Assembly (NCBI GenBank): GCA_019054805.1 | Contig: JAHQIY010000006.1 | Location: forward strand, 2,170,001 to 2,234,000 | Direction of reading: 5' to 3' | Length of the DNA stretch: 64,000 nucleotides | From: Brachionus manjavacas | Lineage: Eukaryota; Rotifera; Eurotatoria; Ploima; Brachionidae | Shown: in pieces, positions 33,158-45,327 of the stretch | Position numbering within the stretch: position 1 is the first letter of the stretch | How the letters are laid out: the number at the start of each line of letters is the position of its first letter | The notes under the pieces: model-generated | Databases searched by the model: none | What the model was told of the DNA's origin: nothing | What the model saw: only the letters and a program-made list of their open reading frames with translations | Made by a program: the position numbers and the translations under genes

Positions 33158-36100
33158 TCAATTTGCTTGCATGTCTTGTTCATCGTCATCATCATCCTCA
33201 TCGTACTCATCAAATTCGTCGTCAAACTCTTGGTCGTTGTCATACGAAAATCCCTTTTGATTTTTGCCCGACTTTCCATTGATTCCGCGCGATCGCTTCC
33301 ACTTCATTCGCCTGTTCTGAAACCACACTTTCACTTGTCTCTCGCTTAGATCTAAAGCCACCGCTATCTCATACCTTCGCAACCGAGTCAAATAGTTGTG
33401 CTTGCAGAACTCTTTTTCCAGATCTTTTACTTGAGATTTTGTGAACGCTGTGCGCTCTTTTCGCGACTTGGAGCTAGCTGAACTAGAATTTTTCGACTTA
33501 ACCGCTTTCAACAGCCCGCTGCTTTTATTTACAACCTGAGTGCTGATGGCTGGAGCGCTAGCGTAGCCGTTTTGGGCACTAGCACTCGAAACGTGCTCGT
33601 TTACTGGCGCTACCAGACATTTGGCCGGCAATTGGTTGTGACCAAGGGCGTTTTGCTTCGCAAATGAATCGCTCAATTTATCTACAATAAAATATAAATA
33701 TTTACATTTCTATTTCTAGCTAAACACGCTACATAAAACGCATGATTTCATTTTATGTTTTGTTTGTGTTTAAAAACATGTGTTATTGCAATCGATGCTG
33801 CAAATCGACTCGGATTATTCTAGTTTATTTATCTTTAAACAAGACTCTGCTATTTTGACATTTACACAAATTTACAACTACACTAATCGGTGTGCCTGCA
33901 GGCCCTATCCAAATTCAAAAATGCTAATTTCTTATTTAAACAAATCAGCTCTCTCAATTAGTAAACCCAAGAAAGCTAATAGAAAAAAGTTACTAGTATT
34001 GAACTTAAAAATTTATTTTATTTTAGTTGTTTTTTTCTTGTTAGTATCCACTCTCTAATGTGAGTGGATATATTTTTCAGGTAAACATAACTTACCTGGC
34101 CAAAAATCTTCTATTCTCAAAATAAAATTAATTAATAAAAAGCACTTTAAACGAAAAGAATCACAAACTTAATTTTTTTTTTTTTAATTTTGTGAACACT
34201 TTCCTAACATGGGCCTGAAAAGAAGGCTAGTGCCTTTCGAAACTGTCCTGGGTATCCACCCAAATTATATTTAAAATAAAAAGAAAAAAAGTACAATGAA
34301 AAATATATTATAAAACGAAACCACGATAAGCTTTATTGAAGATTTGAATATAAAATTATCTGACAACTCCTTTAACACTCCATAAAAATCCATTTATCTC
34401 TAAAAATGTTAAAGAATTCAAAAAGAATTTAAAAAGGAAAATAACCACAAGATATGGCATTTCTGACTCCATAAGACTTTGAATGGGCAACCTCAAACTT
34501 AATCACTTCAGAACTATCCTAAATGAAATGCTAAAAAATTAATAAGACTCATTTTCTTGGCTTTTCTTATTTCTCTACATTTCTTTGTTACTAATCAATT
34601 GAAATGTGTTTTATTCAATTATCTAAAGATGCTTTTTAATAAACTTTTTTTTATTCTCACTTAATAATTAAATTTTAAATCTTTGTTTTCTTTTTTTTTT
34701 GGAACTTTTAAATTTACTTCTCCTAAAAAAGAGTTTAATTCAATTAATAATTAATGATAATAATAAAAATCCATTAATTGAAGACTTAATAAACGAGTAT
34801 AAACTATTCAAAAAAGGTAGAAAATACCTAATACAATTTTATTTTTTTCTTATTTTAATTTTTTTATTTAATAATTTGAGGAAATACCTCGGGCCACTTG
34901 GAATGGATCAAGGTCCTTCTTTTTAGCTAAACGATTGAGAAAATAAAGACTGAAGATTATAAATCAAAAAAGAAGGAAAGAAAAAATAAAAAAAAATGTA
35001 AAAATTTTAATTTTAATTATTATACATAAGAGCAAAAAAGAAGTAAATGATTATTGATTTAATTTAAGGAAAAGTTATTGTATTAAGTTTATTGAGCAAT
35101 TGATTAACTTGTTATTTCCGGTTTAACGTTTTGCAATTTCTTATTTAAAAAAAACATAATGAAGTATTTATTAAGCTATAAGCTTTATTAATAATTGTTT
35201 ATTTTATTTTGTTGGAGCTTTTTTTTGTAAGCTTGGCAAAGGAGCGAAAGTTCGAGCCAGCATTTATTTATTTTAAATCGTTTATCATCATCATCTATAA
35301 TATTCTCTCTACTTGAAATTATAATAAATTAAAATATGTGAAAAACTTTACCTTGGTCAATTGTTTAATAACTTTGAACAGTTTATTGAATTATTAAACC
35401 AATATTGTAAAAATTCTTCTAAAATTTGGACAACAGCTAGCTGTAGAAAGCTAGAAGATAACAACTTTAAGTATCTTGAAATCAAATGCTTTCACCATCG
35501 AGATATTAAGGTAATAACTTCGAAAAGTACAGGCGTTAGATCTAAACAAAGCTATATTAATCCATGTAGCTGTTTAATCGAAGTTCGTTTAGACCTCACT
35601 GTTAATGGACCTGAAATTGTTCCAAAAGAAAAAGAAATGGTTTTGCACTCATTGTTTTAAATAGTTGATCTTTTTGTTTTAATTTATATTTTAAATTTTA
35701 CTAAAAGATTTTTTTCCAAAAACTTAAAGATATCTTCCCTAAATTTGTTATTTACAGATTATTTAGGTGCAAAGTAAACGAAATCCTCATGTTTGTATGC
35801 GTTGTTAAATCTTAATAAATAACTAGGCAATTTTAAAAGATAAAAATTCTTTTCTTAATTGAATTTTTGAATCAAATTTTTTTTCTAATAAAATTTCAAC
35901 AAATAACTGTTTTCTTTTTAATTATTTAAAATCTCAATTTTATCTAAACAAAAGTTCACTTTTTTTCAAGGAATAGCCAAAATATAGAAGTTTAAAAAAT
36001 AAAGAATGAATAAATTGCTGTAGCTGCCGCACCAACTTAAGTCAATTTATGTGTCACTGTGTAATGCTTACTTATCAGTACTTTTCAATGAAATATTGCA

Positions 36101-37416
36101 CTTAATTTTTCTTAGTAATTATTTATTTTATATTACTGATTATTATTAATATTTTTCTAGTTTTGTTATTATTTATATTTTAAATAACTTTTTCAAAACC
36201 CAGCGTTATTGCTAATTACAATAGTTTAAGTTCATTATTGCGTTACATTGATTTTTACAAAATTGAATTAAAAAAAAAATTGAAAAAATTCATGAAATTT
36301 AAAACAAATGAGTTAAAAAAAGAATATTTTTTTTAATTCCGAAAAAAAAGCCAAAAATTCAATTACTCAATTTAAATCTTCAAAATGAAATATTCATTAT
36401 AAAATTTTGTGTTATTGTATTCAAAAGTATGTTTAAAAAATTGGTCTAAAATTTGATTATTGATTATTAAGTCTCTAACAAAAAAGCTTTTTTTTTTAGA
36501 ACTACCAGGATCATTCAAAAATACTATTTTTATTACAAAGAGAATTAAACAAATTTTTTATCTCCTTTTTTTCAGTCTAAATAATTTTTTAAATGCCCAA
36601 TTGATTGCACAGTAGATTTCAGAATTTTAGGAGCTTCCAAGACCATATTTCCAAATTTTCAACAAAAAAAAAAGGGGATTGCCGTCATCTTGCAGATGAT
36701 TTTGAATTTTGAAAGTATTTTGAACTAAAAAAAAAATACAACTCACTTTTTAAATAATTATTATTAAGCATTGAATTTGGTGACACATTCAAATGCTCAA
36801 AGTTAGACTGAGTTTCATCTGGTGTGAGCGGATGTGTTGGAACTGAGTAGTTGTTGGGCTCAATGGAGCTCGAAAACGATGAAGTGGACAACGATGAAAT
36901 GGATTTGTTCAAATTTTTTTGATTACTATTGATCTGATTAGGATTGAGCTTGGTCCACCAAGAGTTTGTGTCAGCATACTGGTAGTCATATGTACTATAG
37001 GCTGGTTGGTATGTTTGCTGTGCATAGTAGTTTTGCGCGCATTGATTCGAATAGGTCTGATTAAACTGACTATTTTGGTAGTACAATTGGTTCTGGGTCT
37101 GAGTGTTGGTACAAGTTGATCCATTGGCATAGACATTAGCCAGACTGGCCAGGTGACATAGAGCAGCGGCTGTGGACGAGTTGACGTCGACGTGGGAGCT
37201 GTTCGGCGACACGTTCGACGACGAAGTGCTCGATGCCGAGTTCATGTTAGGCGAAGAGGACAGCAGAGGTGAGATGGTGGGCGACACTTGCGGATTTAGC
37301 AAGTATGTCTGACTTGGCTGCTTGTTCGGATAGTAGTTGACATTTGGGGTGGCAGGAGTGCCGTTGGTCGCGGCCGCAGCTGCCACTGCTTGCATGTAAA
37401 AATGCTGTGCTTCCAT
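33158..37416 (-). CDS. Meox: Mox/MEOX-class homeobox transcription factor, two coding exons
   Basis: Exons 37416-36747 and 33681-33158, joined by a 3065 nt phase-1 intron; 397 aa. Residues about 280-345 form a homeodomain with [39 protein letters not shown] and recognition helix [25 protein letters not shown] and [14 protein letters not shown] are hallmarks of the MEOX (Mox/Gax) family, which acts in mesoderm and muscle development. Exon 1 is rich in Asn, Ser, Gln, Tyr and Pro with an alanine run, typical of activation regions. The C-terminus is strongly acidic (Asp/Glu run around residues 370-392). ATG 37416 (MEAQHFYMQ) was chosen because an acceptor (ttttag) sits just upstream at about 37430, implying a 5' UTR intron. 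The intron contains transposon fragments. Confidence 0.9.
34868..34935. repeat. Dispersed short repeat (family with 32386 and 38333)
   Basis: The sequence aataatttgaggaaat, then gggccacttggaatgg and tccttctttttagc aligns with the 32386 block. It lies within the Mox intron. Confidence 0.5.
35337..35660 (+). pseudogene. Possible MULE/ZSWIM N-terminal domain fragment in the Mox intron
   Basis: The plus-strand 99-codon frame starts [16 protein letters not shown]. Its layout is a short helical start, a [11 protein letters not shown] segment, a CFHHRD segment, then [13 protein letters not shown], and it resembles the N-terminal DNA-binding region of MULE-type transposases and the ZSWIM1/3 proteins derived from them (ending in a C-P-A-x-I beta strand). 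It is intact over its length but has no transposase core downstream, so it is probably a fragment or a domesticated exon. Assignment is tentative. Confidence 0.33.
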
Positions 37417-37439
37417 TTTTGGTCTATTTCTAAAATTAA

Positions 37440-38170
37440 ACACGTATTTAAATAAGGTTTATCTGTTTCATCTAATGCTGGTGTAGTTTCTCATCTTGAT
37501 TGTAATCCGACTCAATCCATAAACCGGATTGAGTGGTTAGATGCCAGCTAGGAATAAAGCGGTGCGGCAAGTCATGTGAGAGAGAGAGAGAGAGAAAAAG
37601 AGAAAGAGAGAGATAGAGATGTTTAATCTTAATTATGATGAGATAATAATCATGAAATAATTTGAAATGCAATTATAAAGTAATAAACTTATTTTGTTTT
37701 ATTTTTTTTGTTTCTTTGTGAAAAAGCTTAGAAATAACTCGCACAGAATCAAATCAGCAGTCGAGTTTTTATAAGTTGGATTGCTGTTTGGCAGCCAATT
37801 GAGATCGAACTGAAGATAATTGTATCTGATTAGTCGATAGTGAGAGAAGATAGTATGAAAAATGAGTCTATTCTACCAATTGTATTTTTAGTCGATTTTT
37901 ATCTATTAGAAAAAAATAAAGAGTGAGATTAAATTAAAATTAGGTTTAAGCACCGGCGACTCGGACTAGTACTTTTCCTTGACTTTGTTTGTTTGATCTC
38001 AGCAAATATTTGACTTTGTGAGTTCAGTTGTAGAGCAAAATGGACTAGATGCGCATCTTGGGCTTTTTATGTTCGAATGGCATGATTTTACAAAAGACCT
38101 TTTGGGGCCTCAACTAAATCTATCCTCTGACTCTAAATATCAATACTTTTAGAAATAAAATGAATTAGCA
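37440..38170. promoter_or_regulatory. Mox 5' flank with (GA)n microsatellite
   Basis: A GA-rich tract gagagagagagagagag lies at 37577-37619 with imperfect interruptions (aaagagaaagagagagatagag). Such GAGA tracts upstream of developmental genes can bind GAGA-type factors, but this may simply be a microsatellite. An untranslated first exon is probably located here, since an acceptor precedes the ATG. The donor was not identified. Confidence 0.4.
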
Positions 38171-38173
38171 TTT

Positions 38174-38312
38174 TGGAGTTTACAAATCGGCATGTTAACC
38201 TTTTACGACTTTAAAGGAAATTAGAAGATTTTAGTTGTTCTAAAACTTGGTAGAAATTTTTTTGTTTTATTTAGCTCTAAAAAGTTGCATCCGATTTAAA
38301 CTGGTGTAACTT
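38174..38312. repeat. Direct repeat upstream of Mox, copy 1
   Basis: About 135 bp matching 39516-39650: shared words include catgttaacctt, ggaaattagaagattt and tgcatccgattta-actggtgtaactt. It lies about 0.9 kb upstream of the Mox ATG, and its 3' edge abuts the tail of a SINE-like insertion. Confidence 0.75.
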
Positions 38313-38925
38313 GTTTTTTATTTATTTAAATACAATAAGGCAAAAAACCCAACGAGCAGGTCGGGATAGACCCGAGTCCTTTTTTAAAGCCTAGCGATTT
38401 TTAATAAAAATTATTAAAAATTAAATTGAACAAAAAAACTAATCAATTAATAAAAAGGGACAAAATTATTTCCGGCTTCAACATACGTGTCCTTCAAGTA
38501 ATTTTTTAGACCACCACTCTTCATCCCTCGCAATCTTCAATGAAGCTGAGGAAACATTGAAAATAAACAAAGTCGAAAATAGACTTTGGGAACTTATGGG
38601 AACAAATGATTCTAAATCTTTAACAAATTTGGTCTCTTTCCTTGACAGTTAGATTTGTAACCGAGCAGTCTTACATAAATGTCCCTTTTCTATCCTAGCG
38701 GATTATGAGGAGACGCTCATCTTTTTTACAGGAATCTTTTTGAGCAACAGCTTCAATCTGACACAGAGGCTACTGCATCGAGTTGATCATCTACAACGCA
38801 GTTAACGAAAGGCTTAAACACACGTCCTGTACTGTACAGATATTTTTATTTATTTTTCTCTCTTAGCGGGGTTCGAACCATGACTAACGCACAAACTATT
38901 CGGCTATACGGAATAGACAAATTAC
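38313..38925 (-). mobile_element. tRNA-derived SINE-like element (~600 bp)
   Basis: On the minus strand the head (38912 to about 38866) carries an A-box-like tagccgaatag and a perfect B box ggttcgaacc. The boxes are only about 27 nt apart, as if the anticodon arm were lost. The body continues for about 500 bp and ends in a conserved block (38400-38333: aaaaaaggactcgggtctat ... cctgctcgttggg), then aataaataaaa-type A-rich sequence. The conserved end block recurs at 32386 and 34868. The length is long for a SINE, so the body could be a composite. Confidence 0.42.
38333..38400. repeat. Dispersed short repeat (SINE-tail family)
   Basis: This is the conserved end block of the SINE-like element, more diverged from the copies at 32386 and 34868 but with the same layout (aataaggc, then gagtcctttttt-aaagcctagcgat). 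Confidence 0.42.
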
Positions 38926-39515
38926 AAAGAATAGACAAATTTACTGAAAATATTGAAAATAAAAATTTTAATTTCTTTTTTTTCTCTATATTATTTAGAT
39001 AATAGGTTAAATTTAATGACTCTAAATTTATTGTTAAATTTTTGTTTCTGAAGGAGCCATGGTAGAACAGGTCAAAAAAAAATAATAATAATAAATGACA
39101 AACAAAAAGAGGTAAAAAAAAAGCACAAACTTTTTTCTAATGATATTAAGAGCCCTTTTTGTGTCAAACTGATGCTTTAGGTACATATTTCAATGAAAAA
39201 ATATATATTTAGAAAAAATTTGTTTCAAACAGTCCAAAATTAATTCAAAAAAAAAAAATTTTAATGGTAACATTTTCTTAATAAAAATTAAAAACTTGAC
39301 TTTTTTTTTCCATAATACTTAAGCATGTAATTTTTGATATAAAAACTCGACCTGTTCGTTTCATTATATCGAGGTCTGTCTGTACAAAGTGAGATAAAAA
39401 TTACAAATTTTAACTCAATTGAAATTTAAAAATTTTTTGATTTTTTTTAATTTTTGAATCAGTCAAGCTTCTTGTAGCTGTGTCAAATCAATTCCAATAT
39501 CTATCGATTGGTAAC

Positions 39516-39650
39516 TTTTTGGTTTTATAAAATCTGCATGTTAACCTTTGGGAGGAAATTAGAAGATTTAAGTGGCTCCAAAATTTAGAAGAATGTATTT
39601 TTTTATATTTTACTCAAAAAAGATGCATCCGATTTAGACTGGTGTAACTT
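39516..39650. repeat. Direct repeat upstream of Mox, copy 2
   Basis: This is the partner of 38174-38312, about 2.1-2.2 kb upstream of the Mox ATG. The sequence immediately distal (39650-40100) is less AT-rich than its surroundings but has no coding potential. Confidence 0.75.
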
Positions 39651-40129
39651 AATTGATTATGGAAATTAGGCCTGTACAAGCAGAGGCTTGTTGAAGAGAT
39701 GATCTTGTTCAGATTAGAATAGGAGGCAAATTACCATTTGCATGTCGAAATTTTAACAATGATTTGTGTTGAAATTTTATCAAAGCATATATTAGCACAC
39801 ATGTGCCGGACTTCTCGGCCTAAATCAGATTTCAAGCCTAATTTAAAAATTGAATAAAAATTGCATTCATTATCTGGAATTCAAAGGTTATTCAAAATAG
39901 ATACATATGATGGCCGGTCTTCATATTTTTGCTCTTGTTTCATGCAAAACCCAAAGCTGAAATAACAAAAATGGATTTGAAGAAGTATCGTCGTGGTTAT
40001 GTGTGATCAAAAGACCATGAAATAGATAGGCTTAGATTGGAGTACTTTGTTTATTTGCAATCTAAATAGATATCTATGAGAAAGTTTATTTTTTTTATCC
40101 ATGGAGAATTATTGATCAGATAATTAGGC

Positions 40130-41515
40130 TGGCAATTTGTTATTGTTTTTTTTTTAAAAGCTAATAAAAATATTGAGTTTTTCCGAGTTTGTTTTTCTTT
40201 GTAATTTCGCTAAAATGCTAAATTTAATTGAACTAATTATTTGGGTAAATTGATTGAGATTTATCTGTTCAAATCAATTAGATTTTAGTACCGATCAAAT
40301 GGTCTCCAGAGAATCTTATGTAAACATTTCAATTTTTATTCTCTTATGAGATCATTCAATGTTAAGATTTTAAATTTATTTGAACTCAGAAATTTTCTAA
40401 ACAGCATAAAATACTCTTTTCAAATGATTTCATAATTTTAAATAATACTTGATGAAAACAATTCAGCTATTTGATAAAAATGTGATCATGACTGAACGCA
40501 GGCAATTTGGAATGGAACTAATTCAAATGTAAAAATAAGTTTTATTTTAAAATAAAATTTAATTGAAAAAAAAAATCTCCTATTTCATATTTAGTGTATT
40601 TAGAATTAACTGTTTTCCAAAAATTAAACAAAAATTAAAAATAAATGATTTTTGTCTAAACGTAAGAAATGCTGACAAAATTTTTTGGCTCTTTGTGAAA
40701 ATTTCAATTCATTCTATTTCTAGTAATTTTTTAGCGAAAATGGATAGCGTTATTATTTAAAATTTTACGTTTTGTAACATTTTTGTTTTCATAAAAATAA
40801 AAAAATATATGTACTATCTTAATTTATTCATTAAATTTTGGATTTAAATTAGCAAATGTTTTTATTGATAAAAAATTTAAATTAATAGTTAATAAAATAA
40901 ACTGATTTAAATTATAAGTTTTTCAAATTTAGCAAGAAAGCTATAAAAAAATTTTTTCATCTAAAGGTGCAAAAAAAAATGTTATAAAATGTAGTATTTT
41001 AAATAATGAATTTATCGCTTTTTGCTTAAAAGTTATTGGAGTAGGAAAAGATTTTAAAATGAACTATTCTCATTTTTAAAGATTAAAATTTTTTATTTTT
41101 TTTTCCTAAATTAAAGATTTGATGCTTAAAAATCAAAATAAGTTCTTATTAATGACAAGGTGTCTAAATAATTTTTTTAACTTTAAAAAAATGAAAAAAG
41201 AATGAAATTTGGATTTCGATTTGGATTTTTTATTTCTTTTAGAAAGATACATTCTTTAAAGTATTTAAGCTTTTTTGTATTTTAAATTTTTTTTATCAAT
41301 TATTAAATTTTTAAACATTAAAAATAAAACGCGTAATATAATTAATACCCATTTTATAATTAAAAAATACCATAAATTTAATAATGCATTTATATATCAA
41401 ATAAAAAATATTTGTTTTAATGATCTAAAAATAAATTGATAAAAATATAATCAATATTTTGTACTTAATTGATTAAAATTATACTTTTTTAAATTAAAAA
41501 ACACCTAAATTATTA
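40130..41515. other. AT-rich intergenic stretch
   Basis: Nothing was recognised beyond A/T runs and short chance open frames. Confidence 0.45.
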
Positions 41516-41520
41516 AGCAC

Positions 41521-41849
41521 TACAAGTGCAATCATGTTATTTCGTGTTCGTTTAGACTCCAGTTACTGGATTTCAGCTCAATTGGCTTGGATTTGCCGAT
41601 ACATAACAACAAAAAAAGAGGTGCTCCTGCTAAAACTCTAAAGAGTCTTCAAATTTAACCGTCTGATCTAAGAGAACCAGAAGAAAATTTGATATTCGAC
41701 GTTGATGAATCAGTTCCAGGACCAAGTAGCAAGCGACAAAAAACTGCTGAAAGTGTGAGTAAAATGTGCGAAACGTGTGGTAAACATTTACAAAAAAAAT
41801 TCTATTATTTTTGTCCAAAAAATAAATGTGAACAAAAAAAAAAGTAACT
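41521..41849 (+). mobile_element. MULE transposase C-terminal remnant (SWIM zinc finger and basic tail)
   Basis: The plus-strand frame YKCNHVIS matches the end of a SWIM zinc finger (CxCxnCxH). It is followed by LDLPIHNNKKRGAPAKTLKS, the basic KRGRPAKxxKAL-type tail typical of MULE transposases. After a stop the frame resumes as PGPSSKRQKTAESVSKMCET with a CxxC ... C-type cysteine cluster and ends at 41847-41849. The catalytic DDE domain is absent. Confidence 0.52.
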
Positions 41850-42178
41850 AGTTAAATAAAAAAAATTTGAGTATTTCTTTGTTCTTTTTAGTATATTTTT
41901 TTTATTTGATATATTTTTATTAAATTTGGTAATAAATATATTTTTTGTGGTTTATCTATTAAAAATATTATGCAATATATTATTTTATTTTGATTTAATA
42001 AATTTATGGTAATTTTTATCAAAACAATGATATTTTTTTTAAATATATGATATGCAAGTGTTAACGTCCAAAATTAAAACAAAAAATTAAATATTTAGTT
42101 TTTGTGTTTAATTACTAATTTTTGACATCAACAAGCATTCAATTTTTGACTGTGACTGAGTAATAACACTCTTACCAG

Positions 42179-42550
42179 ACTTGTGCATAAGTTACTAAGT
42201 CAAAATCAAAGTCAAGAACTTGACTTGAGATATTTTTTTTTAACTTAAGTAATTTAGAATGACTGAGCTTAAAAGAAATTTTTTATAAGTCTTAGAATTA
42301 ACATAAAAGTTAGGCTTTGATTCTAAAATTTTCAATTTTATTTAGGAAATTTTAAAAAAGTATTTTTGGATTTGAAATTAATTTTTGTTTAAAAAAATCT
42401 AAACTTTTTATATTAAAGAAAGAATTTTAAATAAATTAAAGTAAATTATCAGTTCAAGTCAAAATACTTAACTTTAAAAAAATATATCTTATATAGTCAA
42501 GTCAAATCTTTGACTAAAAAATGACTTAAATTTTTGACTTACGCACAAGT
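42179..42550. mobile_element. MITE-like element with AAGTC-rich inverted termini (~372 bp)
   Basis: The left end acttgtgcataagt and the right end acttacgcacaagt are inverted repeats. Beyond them both arms are dense in aagtca/tgactt words (tcaaagtcaagaacttgact at the left, agtcaagtcaaatctttgac at the right). No certain target duplication was found. It is similar in style to the hAT MITE at 32676. Confidence 0.6.
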
Positions 42551-44008
42551 GTGACTTCCACCGACTCAACTTTAAACATAATTAGAAAAATTATTAAAAA
42601 CATGAGAACGGATTTTTTATTTTTTTTTAAAATCGGTTTTAATTTTAAAAATAATTTTATCAATTATTGATTTTATACAAAAAAGTGATATTAAACTAAA
42701 ACGAAACAAATTAAAAATTTTTGTTTTTTTTCTCCAGTAATTTTAATTTTTGCTTCTTTGAAAATATGTAAAGTTTTCAAATATTTTAATTAAATACGTA
42801 AAAATGACGCATTTATCTTATTTCAATGGCTGATATTTCCATTTAGTGAAAAAATAGTTGAATTTTCTAGGATGCCCTTTTTTGTTAGATTACTTTGTCT
42901 ATCTATTAAGTTATTTTGCCAAAATAATTTTATAAATTAAAAAAAATATAACATAATTAATTTTTAAATTTGAAGCATTGTTAATTTAAATAATTGCTTT
43001 TGAATTCAGCATCTCATTATTTGAAAGTTTACACCCGTTTAAAATTTCAGGATAATTATGTAATAATAAATAAATAGTTCTAAAAGGCAAACCTTTAAAA
43101 GTCTTAAAATAATATTATGCTTTTGTTTAATTTTTTGGTACTAATCGTATTATACAAGCCATTTAGAAATATCTATTTTAATTTTAATAAATAACTTTAT
43201 TAATTTTTGAAAGATTTATTCTATTAAATTTCATTTATATCTAATTTTGGTGATAATTTCTAATAAATTATTATTTTTTTCTCTTAATTAGATTACAAAT
43301 TTATTTTTAAATAAAAAAGACAACAATCTTTGGCTAAAATACTCAAAAATTTAAAAAGAAATTGTATTATGTGTCTCGGATTCATTTATAAAATTTTTTA
43401 GGATATATTGTACATAAAGAGAAATGAAAACTAATGAAAGGTTAAATGCAACAAATAAAAATTAAGATTAAAATTAAATTGAACAGCTATAAATTTACTA
43501 GCAAATACTACACTTAGATTGTTTTCAAAGAATGGCAAAAATGTCTTAAATTAGTATAAAATTTCATTTTCCTAGAATAAAATAAATGTGTTACTTTAAC
43601 TTGATGTTTTAAAGAAATGATTTTTGTTTTTAAAAATTTTTTTTCAAACATATTAATATATTAAAAGCAAAAAATTAATCTCATTATATTTTAATTAATA
43701 TTTTAAAGCAATATTCAACAAAAAATGATTCTCAAACTATTAATTAAAGGTTTCATTTATTTAAAGTCATTAATCTCATAATCTATAAAACTAATTTTTA
43801 AAATTTAATTGCTTTAATAAATTCTTCAAGATGATAAAAACATATTTAAAAATAATGTTTTAAAAATTAAAATTCTCAAATTTTTTTATTGCAACATCAG
43901 TCTTCTAAAAAAATATCAAGCCATTTTCTTAAAAAATTGAGTTTATGAAAAAAATGGCACTGTGGATTTTTATACAACAATTCCAATACAAAATTTAAAT
44001 TCTTAATG
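42551..44008. other. AT-rich intergenic stretch
   Basis: No gene or repeat was recognised. Composition is extreme A/T. Confidence 0.45.
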
Positions 44009-44017
44009 AAAAACTAT

Positions 44018-44327
44018 GGGTCTGTGAAGTTCTTTTCAATACGATCTTTTGCAATTCAGAAAAACTTGAATTATAAGCAAATCTGCTTAATGTAGTAAAA
44101 TAAGTCTGCAAAATACTCTGCATTTTCTGCATTTTTCACGCCATCAAAAAGTATTCTAATCAAGAGTGCAATTACATTGCCGAGTTTTTGCAGACAAATA
44201 TTTTTGGATTAAGCAAAGTTGCTTAACCATTAAGCATTTCACAGAACTAAATTATTTATTTTTGTAAAAAAGTTATTCAAGTTCTTCTGAATTGAAACGA
44301 TCGTATTGAAATGAACTTCACAACCCC
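44018..44327. mobile_element. MITE, MULE type, 310 bp, 9-bp target duplication
   Basis: The left end gggtctgtgaagttc and the right end (complement ggggttgtgaagttc) form long inverted repeats continuing through caatacgatc and aattcagaa for about 55 bp. A perfect 9-bp direct duplication AAAAACTAT flanks it at 44009-44017 and 44328-44336, the hallmark of Mutator-like elements. Its central ~85 bp (actctgcatttt ... ccatcaaaaa ... gagtttttgcaga) is shared with the element at 58373-58710. Confidence 0.9.
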
Positions 44328-45327
44328 AAAAACTATAGATTTTTCTGTAAATTCTAAAAGGTGAAAAAAACAATGTTTGATTAAACAACCCAGTTTAGAG
44401 AAAAAATTTAAAGAAAGACTTGTCTTTAAATTGATTATTTTAAATCAAATTGCTTGTTGATTTCCAATTTCGCTTTTCTTAATTTTCAACATTTTTAGAA
44501 AAAATTGCGGCATTATATTTCCAATTTTAACATGCTTAAGGATTTATTTTTAATGATACAGCGTAATTTCAAAATTTCAAAATTTCAAAAAAGTTAAATA
44601 GAAAAAAAACTTGCCAATTACTTTAAAAATAAACCATTTATTTACAATTATAGCCACCCATCTAATTAAAAATCATTTAAGGAGCAATGACAGAATATCA
44701 AAATTTAAATGATATTAATTTACAGATTGAAAAAAAAATGAAAAAAATTCAAATTAAAATGGATCATAGAGGCAAAATTAAAGAAATATAAAAATGTTAA
44801 TATTTTCTGGGTAAACTAAGAAAAATTATTTTTTTGTTGAATTTAGTGAAAAATTTTATTTCATGTTGTTTTATCTTCAAAGTTAAAAAGACTCAATTTT
44901 TTCAATTTAAATTATTGAAAAATAATATAAATTTTGGAATCTTTGGGAGGTTTGCATAAATATTCACAATACTAAAAAAATTAAAAAGCAGTCTAGCGTT
45001 TATTATATTTTTTTCACAATTCTGTCTTTATGAAAATCTTGTTTTGCTTAAACAAAAAATTAAATAAAATTTATTTATTTTTAATTGTAATTATTATAAT
45101 TAAAAAAAAAAAAACTTTATATTAATGATTATTAATTTTATTGAATTGTCTTATACTCTTTTTTCTAAAAATACTCTGTAAATGACATAAAATCCGTCGA
45201 TCTTCAAGGCTATACTTATAAAAATGGAGCCTTAAAATATTTGGTTACTATAATAAATATTTAATTGTCTAAATAATAGATTATTTTTTCCATTTTTAAT
45301 GTAGTTGTTATTTCTTGAAAGAATTAA

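Noticed and set aside
33158-33681. Assignment of the homeobox to Hox or NK class
   Set aside because: [23 protein letters not shown] and the MKWKR end fit the MEOX class specifically; NK-type residues and a Hox hexapeptide are absent.
37472-37672. Open frame on the minus strand across the GA-rich tract
   Set aside because: It is created by the (GA)n microsatellite (Leu/Ser repeats) and has no family or splice support.
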